Of a stretch of 64,000 nucleotides of DNA, positions 42,863 to 53,599 are shown piece after piece. The first letter of the stretch is position 1; every line of letters starts with the position of its first letter. The notes beneath the pieces were generated by a model. The model was given only the letters and a program-made list of their open reading frames with translations. It was not told where the DNA came from and ran no database searches. The translations under genes were made by a program, and so were the position numbers. Source of the stretch: Reticulitermes speratus (lineage: Eukaryota > Arthropoda > Insecta > Blattodea > Rhinotermitidae); the NCBI GenBank assembly GCA_021186555.1, contig JAJKFL010000014.1, positions 42,087,200-42,151,199 of the forward strand. Direction: 5' to 3'.

Positions 42863-42879
42863 GCACCATGTCAGGCAGT

Positions 42880-43110
42880 CATATGGGTGACTGGAGGTAC
42901 AGTTCCACACATTCTTATCTTCTGCACCAGACATCTGAATGGTCGGCTGAACGACCCGGCCGCTTTTATCCCCGCGAAGAGACCCCAGTCGGCATTGGAT
43001 GGGATGCAAGATGACTGTGGACGCTTTGGGCAACAGAAGAGCTTCTTGCCGCCGCCAAGGATTGAATTTCAGACTCCTCAGTCATGTGACCTTTGGCCTA
43101 GACACTGTGC
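42880..43110 (-). mobile_element. SINE-E copy, diverged
   Basis: Reverse strand: head around CATGGGGCACAGTGTC, B box GAGTCTGAAATTCAATCC (mutated), body AACAGAAGAGC complement, GGCCGGGTCGTTCAGCC, tail near GAATGTGTGGAACTG. Confidence 0.62.
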
Positions 43111-43435
43111 CCCATGCAGGACTCGCCTTTCACTATACCAGTCTCGTTTTGCAAACAGTCGCACAGCTGCCCCTACGTCGCCTGTATGTAGATAACACTC
43201 TAACCACACACACTGCTTCTTTCACTCTGTCATATACTCCAGCAGGAGGACACACCTACCGAACGCTTTACACATTCGTGTTCCGCTCGCTCGCAGTGTT
43301 TCAATGTTCTGTATCATTCGTCCTTATTTTACGCTTCTCTTCTGCACAGCTACCCAACGTCTGACTGCCGCACCACCAGCAGGTCCAAAACTTGTGCTTT
43401 GCTAAACATTTACAGGTAACACGTATTAAGAGTTA
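43111..43435. other. Unique stretch, nothing recognised
   Basis: An open frame of 121 codons (42999-43364) starts in the SINE and has no domain. Confidence 0.35.
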
Positions 43436-43455
43436 ATGTCACATGACTGGAGACT

Positions 43456-43640
43456 CGCATGTGTGTGTGTCTGTGTGTCTGTCTGTATGTCTGTGTCTGT
43501 GTGTCTGTATGTGTGTGTCTGTCTGTCTGTGTGTGTCTGTCTGTCTGTGTGTGTCTGTCTGTTTGTGTGTGTTTCCGTGTGTCTGTCTGTGTGTGTCTGT
43601 GTGTGCTTCCGTGTGTCTGTGTCCTGTGTCTGTCTGTGTG
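43456..43640 (+). repeat. (TGTC/TG)n microsatellite
   Basis: Imperfect run of GTGTGTCTGTCTG-type units, about 185 bp. Cys/Val-rich open frames in all phases are artefacts of the repeat. Confidence 0.95.
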
Positions 43641-43721
43641 CAGCTTTTGTCCACTGCAGTTTCTAGCGGTACATACACGATAACAATCGAAATACTGTGA
43701 CCTTTAATGGCCGCTAAGTGA

Positions 43722-45070
43722 GGGTGGCGATATACCGACAGTGGCGATATACCGACAGTGGCGATATACCGACAGAGGCGATATACTGACAGTGGCGATA
43801 TACCGACAGTGGCGATATACCGACAGAGGCGATATACCGACAGAGGCGATATACCGACAGAGGCGATATACCGACAGTGGCGATATACCGACAGTGGCGA
43901 TATACCGACAGTGGCGATATACCGACAGAGGCGATATACCGACAGAGGCGATATACCGACAGTGGCGATATACCGACAGTGGCGATATACCGACAGAGGC
44001 GATATACCGACAGAGGCGATATACCGACAGAGGCGATATACCGACAGAGGCGATATACCGACAGAGGCGATATACCGACAGTGGCGATATACCGACAGAG
44101 GCGATACACCGACAGTGGCGATATACCGACAGTGGCGATATACCGACAGTGGCGATATACCGACAGAGGCGATATACCGACAGAGGCGATATACCGACAG
44201 TGGCGATATACCGACAGAGGCGATATACCGACAGAGGCTATATACCGACAGAGGCTATATACCGACAGAGGCGATACACCGACAGTGGCGATATACCGAC
44301 AGTGGCGATATACCGACAGTGGCGATTACCGACAGTGGCGATATACCGACAGAGGCGATATACCGACAGTGGCGATATACCGACAGTGGCGATATACCGA
44401 CAGAGGCGATATACCGACAGTGGCGATATACCGACAGGCATAACCGACAGGGCGATATACCGACAGAGGCATATACCGACAGAGGCGATATACCGACAGA
44501 GGCGATATACCGACAGAGGCTATATACCGACAGAGGCGATATACCGACAGAGGCATATACCGACAGGCACGAGGGCGATATACCGACAGTGGCGATTATA
44601 CCGACAGTGGCGATATACCGACAGTGGCATATACCGACAAGAGGCGATATACCGACAGAGGCGATATACCGACAGTAGGCGATATACCGACAGGGCGATA
44701 TACCGACAGAGGCGATATACCGACAGAGGCGTATATACCGACAGAGGCGATATACCGACAGAGGCGATATACCGACAGAGGCGATATACCGACAGAGGCG
44801 ATATACCGACAGAGGCGATATACCGACAGAGGCGATATACCGACAGAGGCGATATACCGTAACAGTGGCGATATACCACAGACCAGAGGCGATATACCGA
44901 CAGAGGCGTTTATACCGACAGGGCTATACCGACAGAGGCTATATACCGACAGAGGCGTATACGACCTATTACCGACAGGCGATATACCGACATTTTATAT
45001 AACCGACAGAGGCGTATATACCGACAGAGGCGTATATACGACAGTGGCGATTACCGACGGGATACGAAGG
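43722..45070 (+). repeat. 17-bp minisatellite
   Basis: About 75 copies of the 17-bp unit GGCGATATACCGACAG plus one variable base (GTGG or GAGG forms). The array is clean up to about 44420 and increasingly disrupted by single-base indels after that, dissolving around 45070. Long open frames (up to 373 codons) with the repeated peptide TEAIYRQRRYTDRGDIP occur in three forward frames because 17 is not a multiple of three. They are not genes. Confidence 0.95.
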
Positions 45071-45480
45071 CTATACGACAGTGGCGATATATCGTACAAG
45101 TTGGCAGCTAACACACAGTGGTAATCCGCAGTGACGTGACTGTCAAGCCAGACAGGTGTTGATACCGACAGTGCTAATGATAAGACAAAGACGTAACGAC
45201 GAGCATATCGGTGATAACGAGCAGTTATGCGCGTATACAAGTCGCACTTCCGTACATGTGCGTTTACGTACAGGCGAAACCGAATGGTTGACTACGCAAG
45301 CAAACCGAAGTCGCGGACTAACGCAGAGCGAATGCGCGTTGACTATACGCAGCAAAGTCGTGGTGAATGTCGCGTGACAAGCTACGTCTAACGCAACGTC
45401 GTGGTGAATGTCCGACAGTGTGGACTAAGCTCGAAAGGCAAACGAAGACGATCGGAATTGCTTACATGTCAGCACTCGGT
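45071..45480. other. Transition between two minisatellites
   Basis: Fragments of the 17-bp unit (GATACCGACAG, CATATCGG) give way to fragments of the 38-bp unit (GCAAACCGAAG, GTCGTGGTGAATGTC). The sequence looks like a poorly resolved mixture of both. Confidence 0.5.
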
Positions 45481-47238
45481 GATGTCGCGTTGACTAAGTC
45501 AAGCAAACGTCGTGGTGAATGTCGCGTTGACTAATGTCAAGCAAACGTCGTGGTGAATGTCGCGTTGACTAATGCAAGCAAACGTCAATGCGCTGTCGCA
45601 AGACGTGTGGGTGTTCGACTAACGTTCAAGCAAACGTCGTGGTGAATGTCGCGTTGATAATGCATTACGCGTCTTACAGCCACTCAATGTCACTAAGTAA
45701 GCGTGGTGAATGTCGCGTTTGACAAGTCAAGCAACGTCGTGGTGAATGTCGCGTTGACTAACGTCAAGCAAACGTCGTGGTGAATGTCGCGTTGACTAAT
45801 GTCAAGCAAACGTCGTGGTGAATGTCGCGTTGACTAAGTCAAGCAAACGTCGTGGTGAATGTCGCGTTGACTAATGTCAAGCAAACGTCGTGGTGAATGT
45901 CGCGTTGACTAATGTCAAGCAAACGTCGTGGTGAATGTCGCGTTGACTAATGTCAAGCAAACGTCGTGGTGTAATGTCGCGTTGACCATATGTCAGAAAC
46001 GTCGTTGAATGTCCGTGACCAATGTCAAGCAAACGTCGTGTGAATGTCGCGTTGATAAGTCAAGCAAAGTCGTGGGAATGTCGCGTTGATAATGTCAAGC
46101 AAACGTCGTGTGAATGTCGCGTTGACAAGTCAAGCAACGTCGTGTGAATGTCGCGTTGACAACGTCAAGCAAACGTCGTGGTGAATGTCGCGTTGACTAA
46201 CGTCAAGCAAACGTCGTGGTGAATGACGCGTTGACTAATGTCAAGCAAACGTCGTAGTGAATGTCGCGTTGACTAATGTCAAGCAAACGTCGTGGTGAAT
46301 GTCGCGTTGACTAACGTCAAGCAAACGTAGTGGTGAATGTCGCGTTGACTAATATCAAGCAAACGTCGTGGTGAATGTCGCGTTGACTAATGTCAAGCAA
46401 ACGTCGTGGTGAATGTCGCGTTGACTAATGTCAAGCAAACGTCGTGGTGAATGTCGCGTTGACTAACGTCAAGCAAACGTCGTGGTGAATGTCGCGTTGA
46501 CTAATGTCAAGCAAACGTCGTGGTGAATGTCGCGTTGACTAATGTCAAGCAAACGTCGTGGTGAATGTCGCGTTGACTAATGTCAAGCAAACGTCGTGGT
46601 GAATGTCGCGTTGACTAACGTCAAGCAAACGTCGTGTTGAATGTCGCGTTGACTAACGTCAAGCAAACGTCGTGGTGAATGTCGCGTTGACCAATGTCAA
46701 GCAAACGTCGTGGTGAATGTCGCGTTGACTAACGTCAAGCAAACGTCGTGGTGAATGTCGCGTTGACTAATGTCAAGCAAACGTCGTGGTGAATGTCGCG
46801 TTGACTAACGTCAAGCAAACGTCGTGGTGAATGTCGCGTTGACTAATGTCAAGCAAACGTCGTGGTGAATGTCGCGTTGACTAATGTCAAGCAAACGTCG
46901 TGGTGAATGTCGCGTTGACCAATGTCAAGCAAACGTCGTGGTGAATGTCGCGTTGACTAATGTCAAGCAAACGTCGTGGTGAATGTCGCGTTGACTAACG
47001 TCAAGCAAACGTCGTGGTGCATGTCGCGTTGACTAATGTCAAGCAAACGTCGTGGTGAATGTCGCGTTGACCAATGTCAAGCAAACGTCGTGGTGAATGT
47101 CGCGTTGACTAATGTCAAGCAAACGTCGTGGTGAATGTCGCGTTGACTAACGTCAAGCAAACGTCGTGGTGAATGTCGCGTTGACTAATGTCAAGCAAAC
47201 GTCGTGGTGAATGTCGCGTTGACCAATGTCAAGCAAAC
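45481..47238 (+). repeat. 38-bp tandem array (CAAACGTCGTGG type)
   Basis: About 45 copies of a 38-bp unit: CTAATGTCAAGCAAACGTCG then TGGTGAATGTCGCGTTGA. Copies up to about 46150 carry many small indels; later copies are nearly identical, with TAATGTC/TAACGTC and ACTAA/ACCAA variants. Confidence 0.96.
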
Positions 47239-48840
47239 GCACTGACAGTTATTCTGCTAGACAAAAGTTTAACTACAAGCATATTGCAGGCTCAGACAAG
47301 ACAGATGCAGTTAAGCTGCAGTAAATCAGATGCGATCGGGCTTTCCCCCGCAGATCCGGGGTTCGAAACTCTGAAGACTAGGAACAAATAACACATTTCA
47401 ATCTTACTCTAGATGCCGGGGACGGCGATGTGCGTCTTAATACAAGAGGATGTCACAATGCGACCGAGGGGTGAAACTGACCGCTCATCTTAGTCTATGC
47501 CAATGTTAACGATAAGTGGAGCTATACCTCCACTGAATGCACACGTACAACTTTTACACTTCAGGTAATATGGATTTAACTAGCGTTCTGTACGTAAAGT
47601 TCAAAAATGTAAATCCTTTAATGTTACTAGCACTGCAGTATGTAGATATTCACCGATTGTCCGAAGACAGCGAAATGTATAATAGTGGCGTGTAGATGAA
47701 GCTCCACGCATTCTTAACTTGATAGATATGAACTGTGCGCTTCACGGTTCTGCTAACTTGTCACCATGAAAACTTCAATTTTCACAACCATCATTACATT
47801 TCACACACCCGGTATAGCACAATGATAAATTAAATACACAGTTCCAAGAAAAAACAGGGTTACTTACTGGAGCTCTACTGTGGCAAGCGAAGAATTCGTT
47901 TAACGTTAACTTACATTACATTACATTACATTACATTACATTACACATGCTGATGAACACGGACATCCCCTCAGAGCTACTAGCAACGCACTGTAATCGC
48001 GTAACAAATACCTTGCTATACTTTCATAGCCGCATCACGTACACCCGGTATAGCAATAACATTATGATGAGAATATCAGAGCTGTAACGTTATTACAAGT
48101 GATCTTTAAAAGAAAGATACGACACTTTAAGATGAACTCTATATTCCCCACAGGGATGGGGGTTAATACATACAGCTACGGAGGATACAGGAAGGGGGGT
48201 GACATCTAATATATACCCTGTCCGAGATCTACGTGGTGGAGAAACAGCTTCGCCTCTCATTCTACCCCCCTGCATTAGCGACAGGCTTTAGAAGGGTGCT
48301 TTTATCTCCGATAAACAGCCACCAGAACTGTCGCTAGGGGAAATCTGCAAACAGCCAGCTATCCTGCAACTAGAAGACGGAAGATTTCTAATTGCCGGAA
48401 GCGCGATTATTCCAGAAAAGCAGAGAACACTTTCCGTAATTGAAAACTCAGATAGTGTCGTACTGGGCGTATTTACATACTGCTGGTAAGAAACAGTGAA
48501 TCACGTTCACTACGATAACGAATTTGTATTAAGAGGAAATTGTTTGAGACAGAGAACGTAACGACACGAGCTTAATAGGCAATGCCCTGTGTCACACGCG
48601 CTGTCAATACAGCGACCAGGCTACGAGGTACACGACCAGGGAGAGAGATTTGTGCTCGCTACAGGGGCAAAGCGTCTAGACCTGCTCTGGGGACCAGACT
48701 CTTAACCAATAAACACGTGAGATTTCTCCCCGTAGGCAATTCAGTTCCTGTGTGAGGATGACCACACACCGTCATGGCGTCGTGCGTAATCCTACAGGGA
48801 CTTAGATCAATCTGAACTAGTAGCTACATTTAAAAAGACT
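47239..48840. other. Unique stretch with scattered SINE-like pieces
   Basis: CCGGGGTTCGAAACTCTG at about 47355 is B-box-like, and GAGCTATACCTCCACTGAATG (47519) and AAGCTCCACGCATTCTTAAC (47699) resemble SINE-E tails. A (TTACA)n microsatellite of about seven units is at 47908-47945. No gene is recognised in the rest. The 60-codon reverse frame at 48093 has no domain. Confidence 0.45.
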
Positions 48841-48845
48841 CGGAT

Positions 48846-48905
48846 GGTATCGCTCAGTAAACACGTTGTTTCTTGGTTATAAAAACCAGTCTGTTAAAAC
48901 AGTAA
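48846..48905 (+). repeat. Isolated diverged 114-bp half-unit, inverted to array A6
   Basis: CGCTCAGTAAACACG, then GGTTATAAAAACCAGTCTG, matches the plus-strand unit (compare 40514-40560). It faces the reverse-oriented array A6, about 170 bp away. Confidence 0.65.
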
Positions 48906-49063
48906 TATTTATTATGGCGTTTTCATTAAATATAGCTAAAAAGTTTTATGTTGCTATTTTAAGTTTTTCTGTTTATACAAACACCTAATTTATCTTCGAT
49001 CCCTTAATAATCATGTCCCTGTATGGTGTGTAAGCGAGAGGGCACGGAATAGTGTCAAAAAAT

Positions 49064-49990
49064 GAGACGAGGTGTGTTTACTGCGCGGTACGAACCGAAT
49101 ATTTATATATCAATACGTTTAACATTCACAAATTCTACGTTCTGCCCACACAGTGCATTTATGTGTTTTGTGTGGATCTCAGAACAAACAGCGATTATTT
49201 CACTGTACAACATTAACTGACTGGTTTGTATAACTGAGACGGAGTGTGTTTACTGCGCGGTACGAACTGTATTTATGTGTTTTGTGTGGATCTCAGAACA
49301 AACAGCGATTATTTCACTGTACAGCATTAACTGACTGGTTTGTATAACTGAGACGGGGTGTGTTTACTGCGCGGTACGGACTGTATTTATGTGTTTTGTG
49401 TGGATCTCAGAACAAACAGCGATTATTTCACTGTACAGCATTAACTGACTGGTTTGTATAACTGAGACGGAGTGTGTTTACTGCGCGGTACGGACTGTAT
49501 TTATGTGTTTTGTGTGGATTTCAGAACAAACAGCGATTATTTCACTGTACAGCATTAACTGACTGGTTTGTATAACTGAGACGGAGTGTGTTTACTGCGC
49601 GGTACGGACTGTATTTATGTGTTTTGTGTGGATCTCAGAACAAACAGCGATTATTTCACTGTACAACATTAACTAACTGGTTTGTATAACTGAGACGAGG
49701 TGTGTTTACTGCGCGGTACGGACTGTATTTATGTGTTTTGTGTGGATCTCAGAACAAACAGCGATTATTTCACTGTACAACATTAACTAACTGGTTTGTA
49801 TAACTGAGACGCAGTGTGTTTACTGCGCGGTACGGACTGTATTTATGTGTTTTGTGTGGATCTCAGAACAAACAGCGATTATTTCACTGTACAACATTAA
49901 CTAACTGGTTTGTATAACTGAGACGAGGTGTGTTTACTGCGCGGTACGAACTGAATCTTTAAATACAATTTTGGTTAATCATATTATTTA
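49064..49990 (-). mobile_element. piggyBac-like element copy with 114-bp array A6
   Basis: Opens with the composite linker (GCGCGGTACGAACCGAATAT, ATCAATACGTTTAACATTC, TTCTGCCCACACAGTG), then about seven 114-bp units. It exits through GAACTGAATCTTTAAATAC and GGTTAATCATATTATTTAAA, a diverged version of the 5' end seen at 35010-35063. TTAA at either edge is not clear. Confidence 0.78.
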
Positions 49991-50290
49991 AATCGACAGC
50001 CCGCATGGTGCGCTGACTGTCAAGGCAATGAACAACAGATCGAAACACATTCGTGTTACGTAACTGCAGTAACTGCACTGTTACTTTGCGACCAAACTGT
50101 CACTGTAAAGTTTCATATAACATGTAAATAAAATTATCAATAATGCAATAACACACGTTAGGGAAACGTTACGGGATTTCCATCTATTGATTAACTGATT
50201 GCTGGCTGGAAGTCAGTATGCATCCGGATGTTCCTGCGACCGGCCATCTCGACATAGGTTTTCCTGGGTTTCTTCTGCCTTCAAGCAAAA
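49991..50290. other. Unique stretch, nothing recognised
   Basis: No repeat partner; overlapping 78- and 63-codon frames on opposite strands lack domains. Confidence 0.35.
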
Positions 50291-50297
50291 GCTGAGA

Positions 50298-50550
50298 TTG
50301 AGAATTGTCTTCTGGACTTTGTCCATCGTCCGGATAAAATATAAAATCGCGACGTTTCGGAAGCTGTTTCTTCTTCCGTCTTCAGGTGAAGGGAGGGGAG
50401 ACACCTACTCAGATGGATCCCTTAGACCGAGCTAATCTCAATCACTGGACAACTTCAGCCGGAAGAACCAGCTTCCGAAACGTCGTGATTTTATATTTTT
50501 ATATTTTATCCGGACGATGCACAAAGCCCAGCAGACAATTAGTTCTCAAT
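50298..50550. mobile_element. Foldback ribozyme-type element
   Basis: Left arm 50298-50380 and right arm 50450-50550 are inverted repeats. Both contain GTCCGGATAAAATATAAAAT or its complement and GACGTTTCGGAAGCTG or its complement. The reverse motif at 50353-50390 has CTGAAGA, GGAAG/CTTCC stem II and GAAACGTC. The forward one has lost CTGAAGA (CTTCAGCCGGAAG). Stem I does not pair in either, so these are decayed hammerhead-like copies. Confidence 0.58.
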
Positions 50551-50569
50551 GTCAATCACCGTCGTCAGA

Positions 50570-50870
50570 AACTTTTAGAAAAGCTGAGACTATTCCCAAG
50601 ACTCCAACTTGCAGCTTCACGCTTCTTCTCACGAGGCCCTCCCGATCTAAATCTATCAAAATTAATCCCCTTGCTTTAAAAGTATAAGATAATTAGATCA
50701 AGTTTCCAAATTATGAGCTTTAACATTACTGAGAAATTAAAATTTCGCGACCCTTATTTCAGGCTACTACTATCACTATTCTAACGTCTTCATACATCTT
50801 CATTTTCATTCTACTCCTATCAGAAGGTCGAGCGGGCGAAGCTGGAAATCTTCTAACAAATTGATGTTCT
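50570..50870 (+). pseudogene. LINE 3' fragment ending ...PDLNLSKLIPLL-stop
   Basis: Same family as 25677-25916. The frame ends PPDLNLSKLIPLL and stops at 50677-50679. The 3' untranslated part continues uninterrupted into the tail TTCATACATCTTCATTTTC, AAGGTCGAGCGGGCGAAGC, CTTCTAACAAATTGATGTTC. That tail is the same as the D2 tail of SINE-A. Protein family not recognised; only about 40 residues remain. Confidence 0.52.
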
Positions 50871-50905
50871 TTCTCCCCCCCTCCCCACAGTCTCTCTTAG
50901 TCTAA

Positions 50906-51580
50906 AGGCCGTGCCGTGGCTCAGGCGGTTAGTCGCCGGCCTCTGGCCGTGGAGGCACAGGTTCCATCCCAGGTTAGTCCATGTGAGATTTCTGGTGGAC
51001 AAAATGGCACTGGGACAGGGTTTTCTCGGAGTACTTCGGGTTCCCTCTGTCCCTATATTTCTACTAAAGCTTCAAGTAGACGGCGCGTGGCTCGGCTCGT
51101 TTTACGTCATAACTGACGTCATTGACAAAGAATCGTATTCAAACGCGCCGTGTATCCGGCCTGGCGCGGCGCGGCTTGTGATTGGGCGAACGAGGCTCGT
51201 TGGATTGCCGCAGAAGCGGTTTTTTCACGATCCTCAAAGGGACTCAGCGCGGGCAGCTGTTGCGGCTACACGGCGCTTGAAGTCTACGCGCCAAGCGGGT
51301 CGCAGGAGAGCAACACGACGCGTTATTCCACACGCCGAGCCGAACCTACCCGAGCAAGGCCGCTGGTCCGCCATTTGCCGAGCTGTGCCGCGTCGTGTAG
51401 CCAGATTGTCTTTTCTGTTCCGATCTGTTGGCCGAGCAAGTGACGTCACGTCACTCGACGAGCCGCGCGCCGTCTAATCCCGGTTTAATAGTGTTTGTCT
51501 CCATATTCATGTTCATGTACATATTTATCCTACCATAAGGACGAGCGGCGAAGCCTGGAGACCTTCTAACAAGTAATTTC
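50906..51580 (+). mobile_element. SINE-A (D2 tail) split by a MITE
   Basis: Head GGCCGTGCCGTGGCTCAGG, B box ACAGGTTCCATCCCAG and body to about 51075. The MITE at 51077-51476 intervenes. The D2 tail resumes at 51502 (CCATATTCATGTTCATG, AGGACGAGCGGCGAAGCC). The 188-codon open frame crossing both is spurious. Confidence 0.8.
51077..51476. mobile_element. GC-rich MITE with ~20-bp inverted repeats
   Basis: Left end TAGACGGCGCGTGGCTCGG, right end the complement of TAGACGGCGCGCGGCTCGTC. CGTCA-type motifs (ACGTCA) repeat just inside both ends (51104-51121, 51441-51454). It is 400 bp long and strikingly GC-rich compared with its surroundings. TA at both edges could be a target duplication or part of the repeat. 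No transposase. The superfamily is not assigned. Confidence 0.75.
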
Positions 51581-52367
51581 GTCATTGTAAAAGTGTCTCT
51601 CACTCCCACATGTTTTCACATTCTTCTCTCTCTTTATCTTTAAATTCTTAATGCTCGAAGCAAAATCATGTAACTTACAGCAATGTATAAAACCCACAGA
51701 CTACCATCTTGTCATTTATGCAGCTCTTCGAGGGAAAAGACGGATATCGTGACTCGCAGACAGATCGTGCCATCAGATTCGCCACCCTTTATAATCATGA
51801 TACCCATAAGACGTAATTTCCCACCCCTTGGAGAACGCCCATCAAATCCTGAGATCAGATAAACCAGCGTGTTACCGGTCATGACGTCACGTATTTGTAT
51901 CACAACACTACACAATTTGTGTCGAACCTACCTCAGAATACGTGCCCATACTGATAAACCCACCCTTGATATTTAAATGGCGAAAATAGGCGTCCATGTA
52001 GGCCTAAGCGAGTGCAATTTACAGAAAACGCTGTACGCGTTCAAAACATTTTACAGCAGGGGTGAGAAAAATTTGAAGTGCTTAAGCTCAAACACCCTTC
52101 ACTCTTCCAGATTTAAGTATGACCCAATCACAATACGTATAAATACATTACAGTCATAATTCTTCTGAATGTAAGCCTGTGTATTTCCTAACAAAAATTA
52201 TCAGTAACAAAAAAAGAAAGCTGAATATTTCCACTCTCCTAAAATAATATCAATTATAACTAATTACGTCACTTGTTCCGTACATTCTTCTTGATTAAAA
52301 TAAATCCTACTCAGACAAATGTGTTAAATAACATAAACAGTGTACATTTGTCGGAGTAAGATTTATA
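51581..52367. other. Unique stretch with a short hairpin
   Basis: 52299-52365 is an inverted repeat of about 22 bp (TCCTACTCAGACAAATG with CATTTGTCGGAGTAAGA). No gene; a 67-codon reverse frame is unrecognised. Confidence 0.4.
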
Positions 52368-52769
52368 CAGGGCATACACAAAACAATGGTGCGGTTTCAA
52401 AAGTGAATAAAAAATTTATGTCTCACATTACACGGGCACAACATACACCGTCAGCTGCGGCAACTGTCCAAGTTTCTCATGCGCGTTTATGTACCACAAT
52501 TGCCCACGTCCATCCATAAAATTCGTGATCGGATAACGCATGGACTGCAGGCCATTACAGCGGACATGCTACACCTGGTCTGGGATGAGTTTGATTACCG
52601 TGTGGATGTGTGTCGTGTGACCCAGGGTGCACACATTGAAGGATTGTAATTACCAAATGAGAAACTTGAACAGTTGCCGCCGCTGATGGTGTATGTTGTG
52701 CCCGTGTAAGGTGAGAAATACATTTTTTATTCACTTTTGATACCGCACCATTCTTTTGTGTATGTCCTG
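52368..52769 (+). mobile_element. Mariner-like MITE, relative of 39141
   Basis: Same ends as 39141-39726 (CAGGGCATACACAAAACAAT; right end ...GTATGTCCTG), flanked by TA. The internal deletion is larger: CTCATGCGC joins directly to GTTTATGTACCAC. A C-terminal transposase piece remains (WDEFDYRVDVCRVTQGAH, stop). Confidence 0.9.
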
Positions 52770-52771
52770 TA

Positions 52772-53595
52772 TTATAACTAATTATTACATTAATCTAACT
52801 GCAAAACTACTAATGAGTAACAATTATATCTCTGAATTACTTAATATACAATCAAATTTCGTTTAAAAATAAGAATTTTATTTTTAAAAATTGGTTTGCT
52901 GGCCCGCAGGGTTTGGAGGCTTTCAAGTGGTACCTGTGTCAATAAATAAGTTGCACTACGCGTCTCTGAACAAGGCAGTTCGTTGCTCTTACCGTGAATT
53001 TGCACGTGGGCCGAGCGTGTGCCTTACACTGCGTTCTGTACCGCGTAACGCACAGTTCGTACCTGAAACAAAGACAGACAAACATGATACGATATATCGT
53101 AGTGTCTTCTTCTTGGGCGTAAAGAATCATATATCAGTAGCAAATATTTTTAAGTGGGACGGCCACCATCCTTACGTCAAGTATCAGTGTCCACCCTAAC
53201 ACTTTCTGATACGCAGCATTTTTGGTTTTGCACAACCTTGAAGCAGCCCAAGACCACTAAAGGTCATAGCCTAAAGGTGGAACAAATACGCCATGTTTGC
53301 GTTTATCCACGAGAAGTCCGGCCGAACACAATGACGGACTAAACCCGTTGGTTTGCACGAAAGTTTATTGCGAATTGCTTCGTTTGCGAAAGACAATTTC
53401 AATAAATTCTTTCAGTTATCGTACTGAAACACTACTTTACGGAGTACTTCGTAAATACAGCTTAGCAGCAACAGTGCATATTCGATGCAGACATATCGTG
53501 ATTAATTCCACAAAGTTACCAGCTTCAGGCGCCAGGGGACGTTAGCGAGCCTAGGCTGATGTCACAAGTCAGGAGAGTGCGCGAAGTCGTGTGCG
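52772..53595. other. Unrecognised stretch with a 102-codon frame
   Basis: The forward frame at 52891-53199 and an 82-codon frame at 53297-53545 show no domain that I know. TGATTAATTCCACAAAGT at 53499 is shared with 9635, a possible element remnant. Not called as genes. Confidence 0.35.
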
Positions 53596-53599
53596 CATA

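Noticed and set aside
43436..43700. Cys-rich secreted peptide
   Set aside because: The Cys/Val runs are translations of a TGTC/TG microsatellite present in all frames.
43741..44862. Long open frames (373, 306 and 188 codons) with a YTDRGDIPTEAIYRQR-type repeat
   Set aside because: They arise from a 17-bp minisatellite with no stop in any forward phase. All three frames give the same peptide, which is a period artefact.
50911..51477. 188-codon protein
   Set aside because: The frame joins a SINE-A body to a GC-rich MITE and ends at the MITE edge.
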